From positions 943,001 to 1,007,000 of the forward strand of contig NW_026251387.1 of the NCBI RefSeq assembly GCF_025118155.1: DNA of 64,000 nt. The letters run 5' to 3'. Positions 21,385-33,455 of the stretch are shown one piece after another; the stretch's first letter is position 1; the number at the start of each line of letters is the position of its first letter. The position numbers and the translations under genes are program-made. Below the pieces are notes generated by a model. The model did not search any database. It was not told the DNA's origin and saw only the letters and a list, made by a program, of their open reading frames with translations. Source of the stretch: Cokeromyces recurvatus (lineage: Eukaryota; Mucoromycota; Mucoromycetes; Mucorales; Mucoraceae).

Positions 21385-23476
21385 ATGAAACTATTTCGTT
21401 CGCGTATCGCTATGTCTGTTGATACTGACATAGAAATAAAATCACACATGCCATCTAATAATAAAACAAAGCCTTTTTTATTCGAATTTCGATCAAGCAA
21501 TATTTTTGTATTTTCAACAGCTGCAATTGGATTATTTACTAGCGTATTGTGATATATATATATATATATTATATATAAAATCTAAGATTCTCATTTTATA
21601 TTTATTGTATTATTCATGTTATTAGACATTTGTACACTCAATTTTGTTTCCTTTATCACCGTTCATTGTTGCTCGTATAAGGAACTTGGATAAAGAATGG
21701 ATAGATCATTCAAAATCAAGTGCTATTACAGAAAATATAGAAATGACTTCACGAGATACAGGTGTACTAGTTGCTCTTTATGCTGTTGGACTATTAAGTA
21801 GATAATTTGTTTTCTTTTAAAACACACGCACGCACATATGTCTTTTAACTTCTTTTATTATTATTATTATTATTTAGTTGGGTCACCTATATTTGGATGG
21901 TTAGGTGATCGAATAAAACAACGAAGATTACCTATGCTATTAGGTACAACCGCATCAATAGCTGCCAATGTATTATTTATGTTGAGTACATCCTACATGA
22001 TGTTACTAGTGGCTCGTATTTTACAAGGCATATCTAATGCTTGTGTTTGGACAATGTGTTTATGTCTTATAGCGGATAACTGGCCTAGAGAACAACTAGG
22101 AACACAAATGGGTAAACTTATTGGCTTTTATCCATTAGGCATGATGGTAGGATTACCAGCTGGAGGTATATACGCGTTTGATGTTTCATATATATATCAT
22201 GCATTGTATAGCTAACTAACATAAATATCTCATTTTACATCCATTTAGGATGTAAGTGTATACTATAAATGGATGTTATTTAAATTTAACCAATAAAAAA
22301 GTATTATATAGTGAAATTGGTTATGAAGCACCCTTTATTGCATCTATGATTCTTAGCGGCCTTGATCTTATTATGCGTTTAATTATTATTGAACGTTCAA
22401 GTTCACCTAAGGAATGGTTTGAGTCAAGTCATGATGATGTTAGCAAAACTGTCGAAAATGAACTACCAAAAAAATCTATAACATGGCTCCAGCTCTTAAA
22501 ACAACCAAGATTGATTGTTTCTCTAGCTTTGACTATTATAGTAGCGACTGTTATGAGCTCGTTTGAAGTAAAATATATATATGCGTAGATACATATAATA
22601 TTTCTTTAACTGATCTTTTTCATTATTATTATTTGAAAAAAAAAATCTATTTTATTTTTTCTTTAGCCTACGTTATCAATGCGCTTAGCAGAAGAATGGC
22701 AATTTAATGCGGCTGGTTGTAGTTTAATTGTATTAGCTTATATGATACCCTCTATTATTGCAAATGCTATTTGTGGCTGGTTATGTGACCAATATGGAAC
22801 TAAGATTGTTGCACTTGTTTCCTTACTTATCTCTACCCCTTTTTGTTTTTTGATTGGCTTCCCAAGTCAGGAAAGAGGATCATTTTGGCCATTAATCCCT
22901 ATACTCATTATGGGTGGGATCACGATTGCGGGTTGTCAAGCTCCTGTTTTTCCGGAAATTGCTAAAGTTGTTGATAAAGAAAATGGGAATTCTGTTTCAT
23001 CAGATGGACTAGCAAGAAGTTATTCACTATTTAACGCAGCTTATGGTGTTGGTAAATATATAAAAATAAGTATACATATAATAATAATAACAACAATAAT
23101 GCTTATATTGTCTCTTTTATTATTATTATTATTAGGCATGTGTATAGGCCCTTTGATGGGAGGCTATTTATATGCCAGTGTGGGATTCTTTTGGCTATGT
23201 GCTATATTGAGTACATTTTTCTTTTGTTTCTTACCTTTAGCCTATTTCTATATTGGGGATGATCACCGTTTGATTTTAAGAAAGTCTTGTGATAGTAATA
23301 ATTGTATAGAGGTTGGCCCGCCTACGATAACACCAAATAACAACTATAAGGATGAATTCAATCGTGAATCAGTTATTATGGAAACAGACCTTACAACCAT
23401 AGTAATACCAGAAGGTTCGATAGTTTCTACGGCAACAACAATTCATTTTCCTGAGGCAGTTAAAAGAAATATGTAA
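21385..23476 (+). CDS. major facilitator superfamily transporter (DHA1/SLC18-like)
   Basis: Predicted 536-aa, 12-helix plasma- or vacuolar-membrane transporter; exons 21385-21543, 21626-21797, 21878-22165, 22302-22567, 22667-23051 and 23136-23476 (1,611 nt). A hydrophilic loop between helices 1 and 2 is followed by the MFS motif A-like GSPIFGWLGDRIKQRRLPM in loop 2-3. The second half has a related ICGWLCDQYGTK. A long first loop and an RILQGISNACVWT helix resemble drug:proton antiporters and vesicular amine (SLC18) transporters. The C-terminal ~75 residues are cytosolic. A proton-coupled efflux role is inferred; the substrate is unknown. Donors GTATTG (intron 1) and acceptor AAAAAAG (intron 3) are weak, so those junctions are less certain. 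Confidence 0.85.
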
Positions 23477-23596
23477 ATCACATGATTTTTCCCTGTTGTA
23501 ATTTTATTAAAAGAAAAAAAAAAATTAAATAAAATTAAATAAAATAAAATAAAATAAATAGGCACTCTTTTTTTTTTTTTTCCTTTTATATATATT

Positions 23597-24575
23597 ATGC
23601 ATAAAGACATTCTTAAAGTTGTGCTTATTGGGGATGGTGGTGTAGGCAAGGTATAATCATTATAGACAACTAAAATACTTTTTTTTCTTTCTTTCTTTTT
23701 CTAATTTGTTTTATTTTATTTTATTTTTTCAAAAGACAAGTCTTCGTAATCAAGTAAATTATTCGAATTAATTTCAATGATACCATTATATTCATTCTTA
23801 TTCATTTCATACAGTACATTCATAAACGTTTTACCAATGCGTATAAAGCAACTATAGGTATAAATACACACATGTAAAAAAAAAAAAAAATAAAGTAAAA
23901 ATAGAAGGATGAAAATCAAAGTGAGAGTTTGTTGCATTCCTGACATTTAATTCCATGAAAGGAGCTGATTTTATTACAAAAGAAGTTGAAACAGACGATG
24001 GTAAAAAAGTAATGATGCAAATTTGGGATACAGCAGGTCAAGAACGATTTCAGTCTTTAGGTGTAGCTTACTATCGTGGAGCAGATGCATGTGTTTTAGT
24101 TTATGATGTGAATAATTTCTTATCTTTTCAGCATCTTGGTAAGAAAAAAAAAAGAGGGAGAGAGAGAAAAAGAGGAATTATGTGTATGCGTATTGGATTA
24201 TGAAAGAAGGTGGTTAAAGAGATTAACTTTGCTTGTTTAGAACGTTGGAGAGAAGACTTTTTAAAGCAGTCATCACTACCAGCAGAAGAAGCAAAAAACT
24301 TCCCATTATTAATTATTGGAAATAAAATAGACATCGATGATAGAGTTGTTTCAAGAAGACAAGCAAGAGCTTGGGCAGAGACACATTCGAGTGATAAAAT
24401 GCAAATTCCCTGCTTTGAGACGAGTGCTAAAAATGGAGACAATGTAGAAAAGGCTTTTGCTTATATTGCGAAAATGGTCAAAGTGCCTCAATTGGAATTA
24501 GACTTGAGTGAAAGCCACTCATTTTCTTTAACAAGTGATACATCGAGGTCTTTAAAAAGAAGTCGTTGTTGTTAA
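23597..24575 (+). CDS. Rab7/Ypt7-family small GTPase
   Basis: Predicted 208-aa GTPase; exons 23597-23650, 23736-23753 (an 18-nt micro-exon), 23815-23857, 23962-24138 and 24241-24575 (627 nt). G-boxes are all present: GDGGVGKTS (P-loop), TIGADF (switch I), [13 protein letters not shown] (switch II), GNKIDID and ETSAK. The run [14 protein letters not shown] is diagnostic of Rab7/Ypt7. The last residues RSRCC give a double-cysteine geranylgeranylation site. Rab7 proteins control late endosome and vacuole fusion. The hypervariable region and insert ([11 protein letters not shown]) differ from typical Ypt7, so this could be a lineage-specific paralogue. It starts about 120 bp after the MFS stop. 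Confidence 0.92.
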
Positions 24576-24700
24576 TTTTTGTATTTTATTCACTTTTCCA
24601 CTCATGCCATTAATTTTGACATATACATATCTATATTTATCTATCTAATATTACAATGCTTCTAATACTAATTTGCACTTTTGCAAAACAAACCAGCGTC

Positions 24701-24754
<54 letters not shown>

Positions 24755-26576
24755 GATTTTAATATATCAATTGGCAGTTTTTAAAAACTTAATTCTTGAT
24801 TGAAAGACTATCAGAGTAAAATAGAAAAGTCTATATGTTGTAGTTTTCTTTACTGATTTATTTGAGTAGATACAGAAACGGGGAAAAAAATAATTATATT
24901 ATTAATCCTTTATTTTTCCCGCTCGGTCACAATTTCCAAAAGGTTAGAACCTTTACGCCTTTTTTTTTTCCCTTTGTTTAATTGAAAAAAGCAATGAATA
25001 CATTTACACTAAGAGTAATTTGCTTCTTTGCAAGTATAATTCATTAATACTTTAATATCATATATCTATACATTCAGCAGATGATACTTTATCTTAACCA
25101 TTCAATGGGCGGGACACATTCACGTTATGATTGGACTCTTTCAAACTTTATGACAGCTTGGTTACACATGGATTTATTTTTACTGTTGAATTCTATACTG
25201 GAAAACAATCATTGAACTTTATCTTCAAATCTTCCACGTTAACAGTTATTCTTCCTGCTTAGTATTTAAATAAATGAAAAGTTGATGAGAAAGAACTAAA
25301 TATATATATATATATTGAGAATAGTTCAATCAAGCGTCATCCATATGTGTCCTTTCTGCACTCTGCTGTATATACTTGGTCACAAATTATCATTCATAGG
25401 AACTAACAATTCTCATCTCAAACGTTATCCCCTTGACGATCAAATATGCTTTTTTTTTTTTTTTTGCGCTGCAATTATACAAACACATGCTCATATTGTA
25501 AGTTTGTAGGGTCTATGCCTTCTTTTCTCTTAAAGCCTGCTTATGATGCACCCTTTCGATGAATTTTATTTTATTTTTTATTGCGAAAGGATTCATTCTT
25601 TCAATAGGACAATTTTCTCAACAACTACTATAGTCACAACACAAACAGACAACAGCGTGCTTGACATCAAAATTCATAACCAATATACAAAGTCTAACGA
25701 TTGTTCTTATTGTCAATGACAGCTGTATCAAAATAGATTGATATTTTTAACAGCGACTTTTGTTAACTACGTTGTCTGATACAATTATCAAGTAAGTCCA
25801 AAGTTAATCGTCCCACCTCGATTGTTTATGCCTATAGCCCTATCTTTCAGTATTGAGTGTTAATAGCATTAAATGACAATAAAAAATGAGTATGCCTTTT
25901 AGTAATAACGGTATTCGTATGACTGCCAGATTTGGAATGAATCTCTTCTTCTTCTTCCTTTTTCATCATGTACTTTGCCTATTAGCAATGGTCATGCTCA
26001 TATCCTCAAGCGGGTAGTTCTAAGCTAATGGCAGCGCAAGTAATATGTTATGAAGTATTTCGATGTACATCCTCATAAAGATTCAGAACTTGACTCTTTT
26101 TTTTTTAAGACTATTTTCTTTCATACAAATGTACAAGTATAAAAGGTTCAGCAGATACTTCTCTCCTTGTTAAAAAAAAATTATTTTTAGCTTTGGTACT
26201 AGTTAATTATGACTACATAATAAATTTATCTTTTCATTTACTTTATAACATCGAGTGTCTATCGATTTTTTGACTTCCTCATCAAAGTAGAAATCAAGGG
26301 GATTAACAATTTTAGATGCTATTAATTCGTCTTTGGATACATTTAGGGGCTTTTCATAGTTATCATATGGCAAATATCAGGATTGCCTCTAACCATTCAA
26401 TAACCCTAATATATAGATAACTTTTTTTTTCTCTTTATGCTTCTAAATAGGTATATTCACCTTTCTTATGCTGCTCTTCAGGTTTGATTACATAACTTTT
26501 AATTATAAAAGTATAATATGAATATTTAGCCTCCGAATTTAATGTACTCAAAAATTTAGTCAGCATGTGAAAATTT

Positions 26577-26620
<44 letters not shown>

Positions 26621-26667
26621 TTGTTATTACCCCATATTATTATTATTATTAGTATTTCGTTTTAATA
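24576..26667. other. 2.1-kb intergenic region
   Basis: No supported gene. Notable are a T11-A41 run (24701-24752) and a 40-nt poly(T) tract (26579-26618) ending about 50 bp before the PEX14 start. The DNA between, around 25.0-26.5 kb, has slightly higher complexity and scattered open frames of up to about 64 codons without recognisable motifs. It may contain old, unrecognisable insertions. Confidence 0.5.
26579..26618. repeat. 40-nt poly(T) tract in the PEX14 promoter
   Basis: Uninterrupted T40 ending 49 bp upstream of the PEX14 ATG. Poly(dA:dT) promoter elements of this kind exclude nucleosomes in fungi; this one is unusually long. Confidence 0.85.
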
Positions 26668-27829
26668 ATGTCCAATTCATCGTCATCTTCTACTACAAAT
26701 AACCCTCCAACTAGTCAGACAACACAGGATAATTCCTCCGATGCTCAAACAACTATTTCATCATCTCTAGATTCCACAAAATCACCAACTAATAATAGTA
26801 TTCCTACACCTACAGCAACTACTCTCCCATCTGATGGACTAAGAGAAGACTTGATTAAACAGGCCGTCTCTTTTCTTTCTTCAGCTAATGTACGATCAGC
26901 CGATAAAGAGAAAAAGATGGCCTTTTTACAAAAAAAGGGTTTGAATCAAGCCGAGATTGATGAAGCATTTAAAAGAGTAGGTGATCAGTCTATTGCTAAT
27001 GTAATTGTTATTATTTATATATATATATATGTGTGTGTATATACAAATAATAATATGTATACATATTTTTTTTTTAGATATCTACTATAAATACTATTGC
27101 ACCAGCCATTCCGTTGAGAAATTATACACCATCGCTTATTCCTACTACTCAAATTTTATATTATCCTCAACCACCACAACCTTCACTACCCGCTGAAAAA
27201 GTATTTGCATTGTCAGTTATTTTAGGTATGGGCGCTGTAGGGTTAACAGCAAGTATGATAGGCCTTTTAAAGGTAAACTTTAGTATACACATACACTAAT
27301 AATATAAATGTATATATAACTCCTTCTTTTTTTATTTTTATTTTTATTTTTTTTTATGTAGCATTTTATTTCACCCATTTTCAATCGTATTGCAGAATAC
27401 CAACGTATTCGATATAATCAACATAAAGAAGTTTCTGAAAGATTACTCAAGTCACTAAAGAATTATCATTTACAAAATGATGATCTAGATGCACTCATTG
27501 ATCAAGGAGAAGAAAAGACAGTTACAGATGCCTTGATGAAGCATGAAGCTGAATTCATTGATAAAATTAGCAAACTTGCAGAAAAGTCTCAAGAATATCT
27601 TTCAAATTCGTTAAAGACAAAAATTTACAAGGATTTTCGTTCCGAGTTAGCCTATTTCAAAGACGCTTTAATGACCTCTACATCTTATTCAGACTATCCA
27701 TACTATTCTACCTCTTATTTACGTACAAATACCTATCCTTCTGATTCTTCTGCTGTTGCTGGATTAAAGAGTGATATTCGTAGTCTAAAAGCAGTTTTAT
27801 TAAATACAAGAAATTTCCCTACTGTTTAA
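26668..27829 (+). CDS. PEX14: peroxisomal membrane protein PEX14 (peroxin-14)
   Basis: Predicted 331-aa docking protein of the peroxisomal matrix-import machinery (partners PEX5, PEX7/20 and PEX13). Exons 26668-27000, 27078-27272 and 27362-27829 (996 nt). After a Ser/Thr-rich leader, residues about 57-105 form the conserved Pex14 N-terminal domain: LREDLIKQAVSFLSSANVRS, then KKMAFLQKKGLNQAEIDEAF. A Pro-rich stretch (YYPQPPQPSLP) precedes one hydrophobic segment at about 153-176 (ALSVILGMGAVGLTASMIGL). The remainder is a predicted coiled coil. Length and order match the family. The stop lies only 46 bp from the stop of the convergent tRNA-binding protein gene, so the 3' UTRs should overlap. 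Confidence 0.93.
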
Positions 27830-27875
27830 AAAAAAAAAAATAAAAATAAAAATAATAATATGTGTATTCTATTTA

Positions 27876-28251
27876 TTATGAAATAGTTGCGTTTTTCAGT
27901 TCACAAATAATAGGACCTGCAGAAGTCATTAATGGTATGTCTTTGTAAGTTGCAATACCATCTTTATTTGTCTTCAAGTAGAGAGCCACTTGCTCGAATA
28001 TTTTTTGTTTGGGCTTTAGTACAATATCCGGCTTATTCTCCTCCTCCCATTGGATTCCTTCTAGCTGAATCCTTTCACCCACTAAATGATCTTTAGAAGA
28101 AGAAGATGATGATGGTGATAATAATCTTACTAATGTTTGATCGTCATTGGTTAATGAAGCAGCTAATAACATGCCTTGTGATAAAACGCCTCTAAATTTA
28201 CTTGGCTTCATATTACTCACTACAATAACATATTGATTCTATATGTATTAA

Positions 28252-28287
<36 letters not shown>

Positions 28288-28675
28288 TATTATTATTATT
28301 TCAAAATACGATTTTTTAATGCTTCTTTTACCAAAAGTGAATCCATTGACAAATAAGGGGCAAGTCCACTTACAATAGTACGAGGATCACTTGACTCGAC
28401 CTTTAAATCCACTTGATATTACAATAAAAAGGGAATATCGTGAATGATAGTTACGTGTATATCTATCTATGAATAATACCTTGTTCAATATAAAGATGAT
28501 CTGCCCCTGAATGAGGCTTGATGTCAATAATCTTTCCAACCCTCAAATCAACTTTATGAATGGGATCATCGTTTGTAATTGTTGTATGATTCCATCTTTT
28601 TTGATAAAGCGCTTTCAATACCTTCCAGTCTCTTAAGGCCCTTTGTTGCCTTTTTACTAAAATCGATAATACCAT
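27876..28675 (-). CDS. EMAPII-type tRNA-binding domain protein
   Basis: Predicted 212-aa protein; exons 28675-28480, 28411-28332 and 28238-27876 (639 nt). It consists almost entirely of a tRBD/EMAPII module: VDLRVGKIIDIKPHSGADHL, PRTIVSGLAPYL, VVSNMKPSKFRGVLSQGM, and a C-terminal extension with KKNKDG-like turn and IPLMTSAG as in AIMP1 and the C-domain of metazoan tyrosyl-tRNA synthetase. The first ~40 residues are basic and amphipathic (VKRQQRALRDWKVLKALY), compatible with a mitochondrial presequence. The family binds tRNA and can act as a cofactor of aminoacyl-tRNA synthetases, as yeast Arc1 does. No synthetase domain is fused here. mL38 lies just upstream on the same strand, consistent with but not proving a mitochondrial role. 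Confidence 0.85.
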
Positions 28676-28823
28676 TTGATGAAAGACAAATAAAAAAGAA
28701 AAAAAAAAAGAAAAAAAAAGAAAAAAAAATACACTAAAATAAAATAAAATAATGCATTTTTTTTTTTTTTGACAAGGGGTGGCGTGTATTATAAAGTCTA
28801 CTATATATAATAAAATTTTATTT

Positions 28824-30193
28824 CTAATAATACACAGTTCTTTGAATATAGCGCTCTACTTTAGGTGGTTTGCCATAAATAGGTTCATTTTGCTTAAGAA
28901 TTTCATTATAGATTTTGGAAACTTGTTCATCCCATACTTGACGGAAGAAAGTAGCTCCTGTGGTCTTTAAAGCATAAGACTGCACCAAACCTTTTACATC
29001 AAAATGATCTCGACTGTTGACCTTTATATCTACCTTCTCTTGGCCTTCATTTGGCTGTTCGCAAACAATTAGAGTATAACGATGATATTTTGTACCTTTT
29101 TGAGGATGAGGTGGAATATAATCCAAAATTGAATCACCTCCTTTTATAATAGTTGACGTAGTTGATAAAGGCACATTGGATCTATTTGCTATGTTTATTA
29201 GTGACTAGATATGATATCTATCTATATATGTAACAAAGACGCTTACAATAACCAATGACAATATTGTTGATATGTTTTATTTTCAACATCAGGTGAATCT
29301 AAGGAATAAAAATAATTAAACCATATTCCTTTATAAGCATATATAAATATATACCTGGATCTACCAACATTAATGTATATAATCGTTGTTCGACATGAAA
29401 GTTTGTAATTTCAATTTCTGGACATTGAACACTCTAATACAATTTTTTTTTTAATTTTGTTGGTCTATTTAAACTCATATATATACATATTATACCTGCT
29501 CTGGCTTTAAAAATACTCCAGGTTCAACTTGTTGACCGTCAGGTAGTAATTTGACAGCAACATCAATGGTAGGATTCAAACCAGTTGGTAAAAGATCGGG
29601 AATGACATTCATCTGTGATAAACGCTCCAATAATTTACTTTTTGATACCTTTTCAAATTCTCTCTGACGCATATAACGATATACAGGTTTTAACATGTCA
29701 ACTAGATAATAGGGTTAAATATAACAAAGCATTAAACACATGTCAAACTCTTATATATATCTGTATTTACTGTCTCCAAGTTTGAATTTTTTCTGTACTT
29801 CAGGTTCATTTAATTCAGATTTTACTTGTAAATCAAACTTTAATGCATCAAGCGCTTTTAATTGCGCTGGAGTAGCAGCTGAAAAGGAGAAAAGAAGGGA
29901 TTAATTAGTATACATGTATGAAGAAGAAGAAGAAGAATGATTATTACTTTTAGCAGCTCGAGTGATTTCCTTCTCCAGACGTTCTAACATGTTTAATCTT
30001 TCCTTTTTATCTAATGCAATCAATTTAAGTGCTTCCTCATATGCTGTATGACCTGATGTCTTTGTTGAAGCTTGACGTATATTCTACTCAATTTTGAATT
30101 AGTTTATACATACATGGAACATGGTGTACTCACATTATACTTTGAAATACAGCGAACTATTTGAAAGGAACGTTTACCAACAGTAGAAAACAT
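28824..30193 (-). CDS. MRPL35: mitochondrial large ribosomal subunit protein mL38
   Basis: Predicted 332-aa protein with seven exons: 30193-30134, 30083-29948, 29878-29771, 29701-29496, 29433-29355, 29298-29247 and 29181-28824 (999 nt). The N-terminus is basic and Ser/Arg-containing (MFSTVGKRSFQIVR), as expected for mitochondrial import. A helical region follows (LNMLERLEKEITRAAK, then MLKPVYRYMRQREFEKVS). The C-terminal half is the PEBP-like fold of mL38/Mrpl35: YTLMLVDPDSPD, HWLLSNVPLS, YTLIVCEQPN, and the characteristic end KTTGATFFRQVWDEQVS. It would be a structural protein of the mitoribosomal large subunit. The last acceptor is assigned to the second of two nearby AGs because the first introduces a stop. 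Confidence 0.9.
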
Positions 30194-31531
30194 AAGTTAT
30201 TTTTTTTTTATTATTTTCTTATTGACAAAATAAAACGTAAAATAAAAAAAAAGAAGTGGGGGGAGGAGAAAGAAATGGAAGGTCTTCATGATACTACTAT
30301 TCTTTCAGTATGTGGGAGGGGTTTGGGCGGGGCATGTGTGGGGCCTGGCTTTTTTTTTTTTTTTATTCTGTGACTGATTTAAATTTAAAAAAAAAAATGT
30401 TCAAGATTTCAAAATTTATAGGAATAGCCACAAAAGGTATACAATTCTATTTTATATATAAAGTTACTGTTATTATTTAAATTATATACGATTTTAATCT
30501 AGAAGGAAAAAAAAAAAGGGGGGGGCTTTATATTGAAACTCTATCTAATATTATCTTGAAGATCAAGCTTTATGATAAAGAGATACCTTTTAATAATAGG
30601 CCTTCAAAACATAGACTCACTTATTCCCCTAAACTATCTAATTTTTTCTTTTCTTCTTCCTTGTACACAGAATGACTTGAATAAGGAAGCTTTGATAAAC
30701 TCAATACGATACAAATGTGAAAGAGTAAATTTGATTATTTCAAAAGTTGCACTAAAGACTCCTCCTCTACCCATCTTTTTTTTTTTTTCTTCCTATGACC
30801 ATGTTTTGACTTTGTGTGTAGTATGTAGTGTTTCTAATGAATATTCAGAATGAAAAGAGTGTAAAGACCTATTCGTTTTCAAGAAATTAAACAAGTCATC
30901 TTATGACAGATATGAGTGGAATCCAATGATTAATTTGAATCAAGCCATAGCAAATATTGCCGAAGCTCGTGTATTCATTCTTTGTTTATTATTATAGAGA
31001 AATACAGCTCTCAAGAATATAAATATTTCCGAGTAGTATGAAGTCAACTCACAAAGAACTTGGAATTATAGAATGTTTTTATTATTATTATTATTATTTA
31101 CCATGTACTCTTTGTCTATTATATATAAATAATAAAATGATAAAAATCAAGGAGATATCCCTCCCTCCCTCCCTTTCTTCCTATTTTATTTATCATTCAT
31201 TACTCTTTAAAGATTGAATGATCAGCTTGTAGGTAGTCATAAGTAAGAAGCAACTATATTGTATGTACTAAAGATTACTGTGTACTTAAAAAGCAGCCAG
31301 TGCCATTTTAAAAAAAAAAAATATCTATTTAAAGATTGTATTCACATTTAGGACAATGAAATGAAGGGGAATAAAGAAAAAAAAACACATCTTCAAGTCA
31401 GCTCTTTATTTCATTATATCCCTTTTAATACAAGTACATCTTCCCTTTTTTTTTTTTCTTTCTTTCTTTCTTTCTTTCTTCTAATAAGTTATAAAAATGC
31501 ATGATTGGATATACGACTTGCATTTAATTGA
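30194..31531. other. intergenic region, possible decayed coding trace
   Basis: Upstream of mL38 and downstream of the Ser-rich gene (both minus). Open frames at 30161-30373 and 30572-30853 show biased composition; a short stretch near 30560 (IILKIKLYDKEIPF) looks protein-like but has no support in either direction. It also holds a G-rich patch at 30250-30350 and a (CTTT)n run near 31460. No gene called. Confidence 0.45.
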
Positions 31532-33111
31532 TTATAAAAAGAAGTGTGTGTATTGTCTACTTTCTACATGAACTTCCATTTCAGATAATTTATATTCATT
31601 TAATTCTTGTTTGATTTTCATAGCCATCATAGGGGTTAGCTTTTGACATGTTGCATTGGTATCACAACGACGATCGTAATCACCTGAAGAGAAGGTTTCA
31701 TGAACTTGAATTGTACTACAAAATTGAATCCTTCTTCCAGTTGTGATGATAAGTGAGCTATCAGATGAAGAAGCAGGCTTTAATCTTGGAGAACCATGAT
31801 GAAGTCCTGATCCATAATGAAATCCAACAGAAGGTTTTGTATAATGATGAGGATGATGATGATAATTATGATTATCTTCTTCGTTCTGTTTAATGGATGA
31901 GGTAACAGAGGATGTAGGTGATGGTAGACCTGGTTCTGGTAATTGAATAAAATTACGCTGTTGAGGAGGTGGCGGTGGGAGACGAGTGAATGAAGAACGT
32001 GATGAAATGATAGAATTGGGTGAATCAGGGGCAACACTATTCATATTAGTGTTAGTGTTCCAAGAGGATGTAGAAGAGCGTACTATGATACATGATGAAA
32101 ATATTAGAATGAATTAAGATAAATAAATAAATATATTACCTTTTAAACCACCTTTTCTTACATTGGGTAATGAAGCTGTTCCATGAGTTGGCTTGGATGT
32201 ATCGACTTTTAATGTAGGTCTCTTTTCTTTCTTTTTATCTTTTACCAATTGACGCAAGTCACCAGTTGAATGGCGTCTATCATCCATTTGTTGTGAAGAA
32301 GAAGTCGTAGCAGCAGCAGCAGTACTACTACTATTATTACTAGATATTGTTGCTACATTTTTTTGTTGAACTGTCTCATAATTACTAGTTTCATCTACTT
32401 CTTCTGCAATAGAAGAAGAAGTTTTATGAAATAGATTAGATAGAGAAGCAATAGATCGTCTTTTAAAAGAAGATTTCGATTTCTTCTTCTCATCTCCTGC
32501 AGCAAAGGAACAAGTAGATAAAGGTGATCCTACCATAGAAGAAGACACAGATGAATTTGAGTCATTTTTATCTGCTAAGGAAGCTAGATCGGTACTTGAA
32601 GAGGATCCTTTAAGGTTGTTCATGCTAAAGACTTTACGTATTCTTTTCGAAATAGATGATTTTGTATTTATAGATACTTCAGATTGAATAGACGAAATTG
32701 AGGGACGACGTTCAGTCTGTATTGTATTATTCATGTCTTTAGAGGAGGCTTCTGAAGAAGAAGAAGGAGACTGTATTAAAGAAGAGGACGTGTGTCTTTT
32801 CCTTTGAGTATGTTGACTACTTGTTGAAGAACGTCGTTGCTGTGATATATTAGGTGTCGATATTGACTTTTGTACTTGAATTGGTGGTTGTGGTTGATAA
32901 TTATAATTAAATGTAGAATTATTTGATATACGAGTACGTTGTTGATAAGGTCTTATTGGTTGTTGTTGTTGTGGGATATAGTAAGTGGTATTATTAATAT
33001 TATTAGTATTAGTATTAGTAGTATTATAATGTGTCGTAAAATTCCAAAGTCTTTGTTGTGACTAATAAATATTTAAAAATAAGATTTAAGTTTATTGCTT
33101 GAATAATCCAA

Positions 33112-33147
<36 letters not shown>

Positions 33148-33455
33148 CATAAAAAAAATTAAAAATAGCTTATTAACCAGATATAGATTATCCGTACCAC
33201 CTTTTTTTTTCAATTAGGCGCGAAAAAAAAAAGGATGTGGAAAGGGTATATATAAGAAAAAAAATAAATGGAAAAGGAGACAAGAAAAGGAGACAAGAAA
33301 AAAAAAGTAAGGGAGTTAATTTAATTTACCTGGTCAAATCTTAGAGAAGAAGATAAATAATTTGCTAATACAATATCTTCATCATTCTGTTCTGTTTGTA
33401 ATTTCTTTTGTTGTGATAACATGATACTATTACGTTGAACTGTTGTTGTTGCCAT
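31532..33455 (-). CDS. Ser/Gln/Asn-rich protein of unknown function
   Basis: Predicted 532-aa protein; exons 33455-33330, 33061-32140 and 32082-31532 (1,599 nt). I recognise no folded domain. A short conserved-looking N-terminus (DIVLANYLSSSLRFDQ, then SQQRLWNF) is followed by a Gln/Asn-rich stretch and long Ser-rich segments. Basic phospho-motifs of the RRxS type occur repeatedly (TERRPSISS, FKRRSIASLSNLFHK, DDRRHSTGD), consistent with a substrate of basophilic kinases and 14-3-3 binding. The C-terminus has a His-rich patch and a helical end (MAMKIKQELNEYKLSEMEV). Exon junctions keep the frame and the composition continues across them, so the model is credible although the function is unknown. 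It is a single ORF for 922 nt in exon 2. Confidence 0.7.

Noticed and set aside
30572..30853. 93-codon plus-strand frame
   Set aside because: Biased composition, no motif and no exon partner; kept only as a remark in the intergenic entry.
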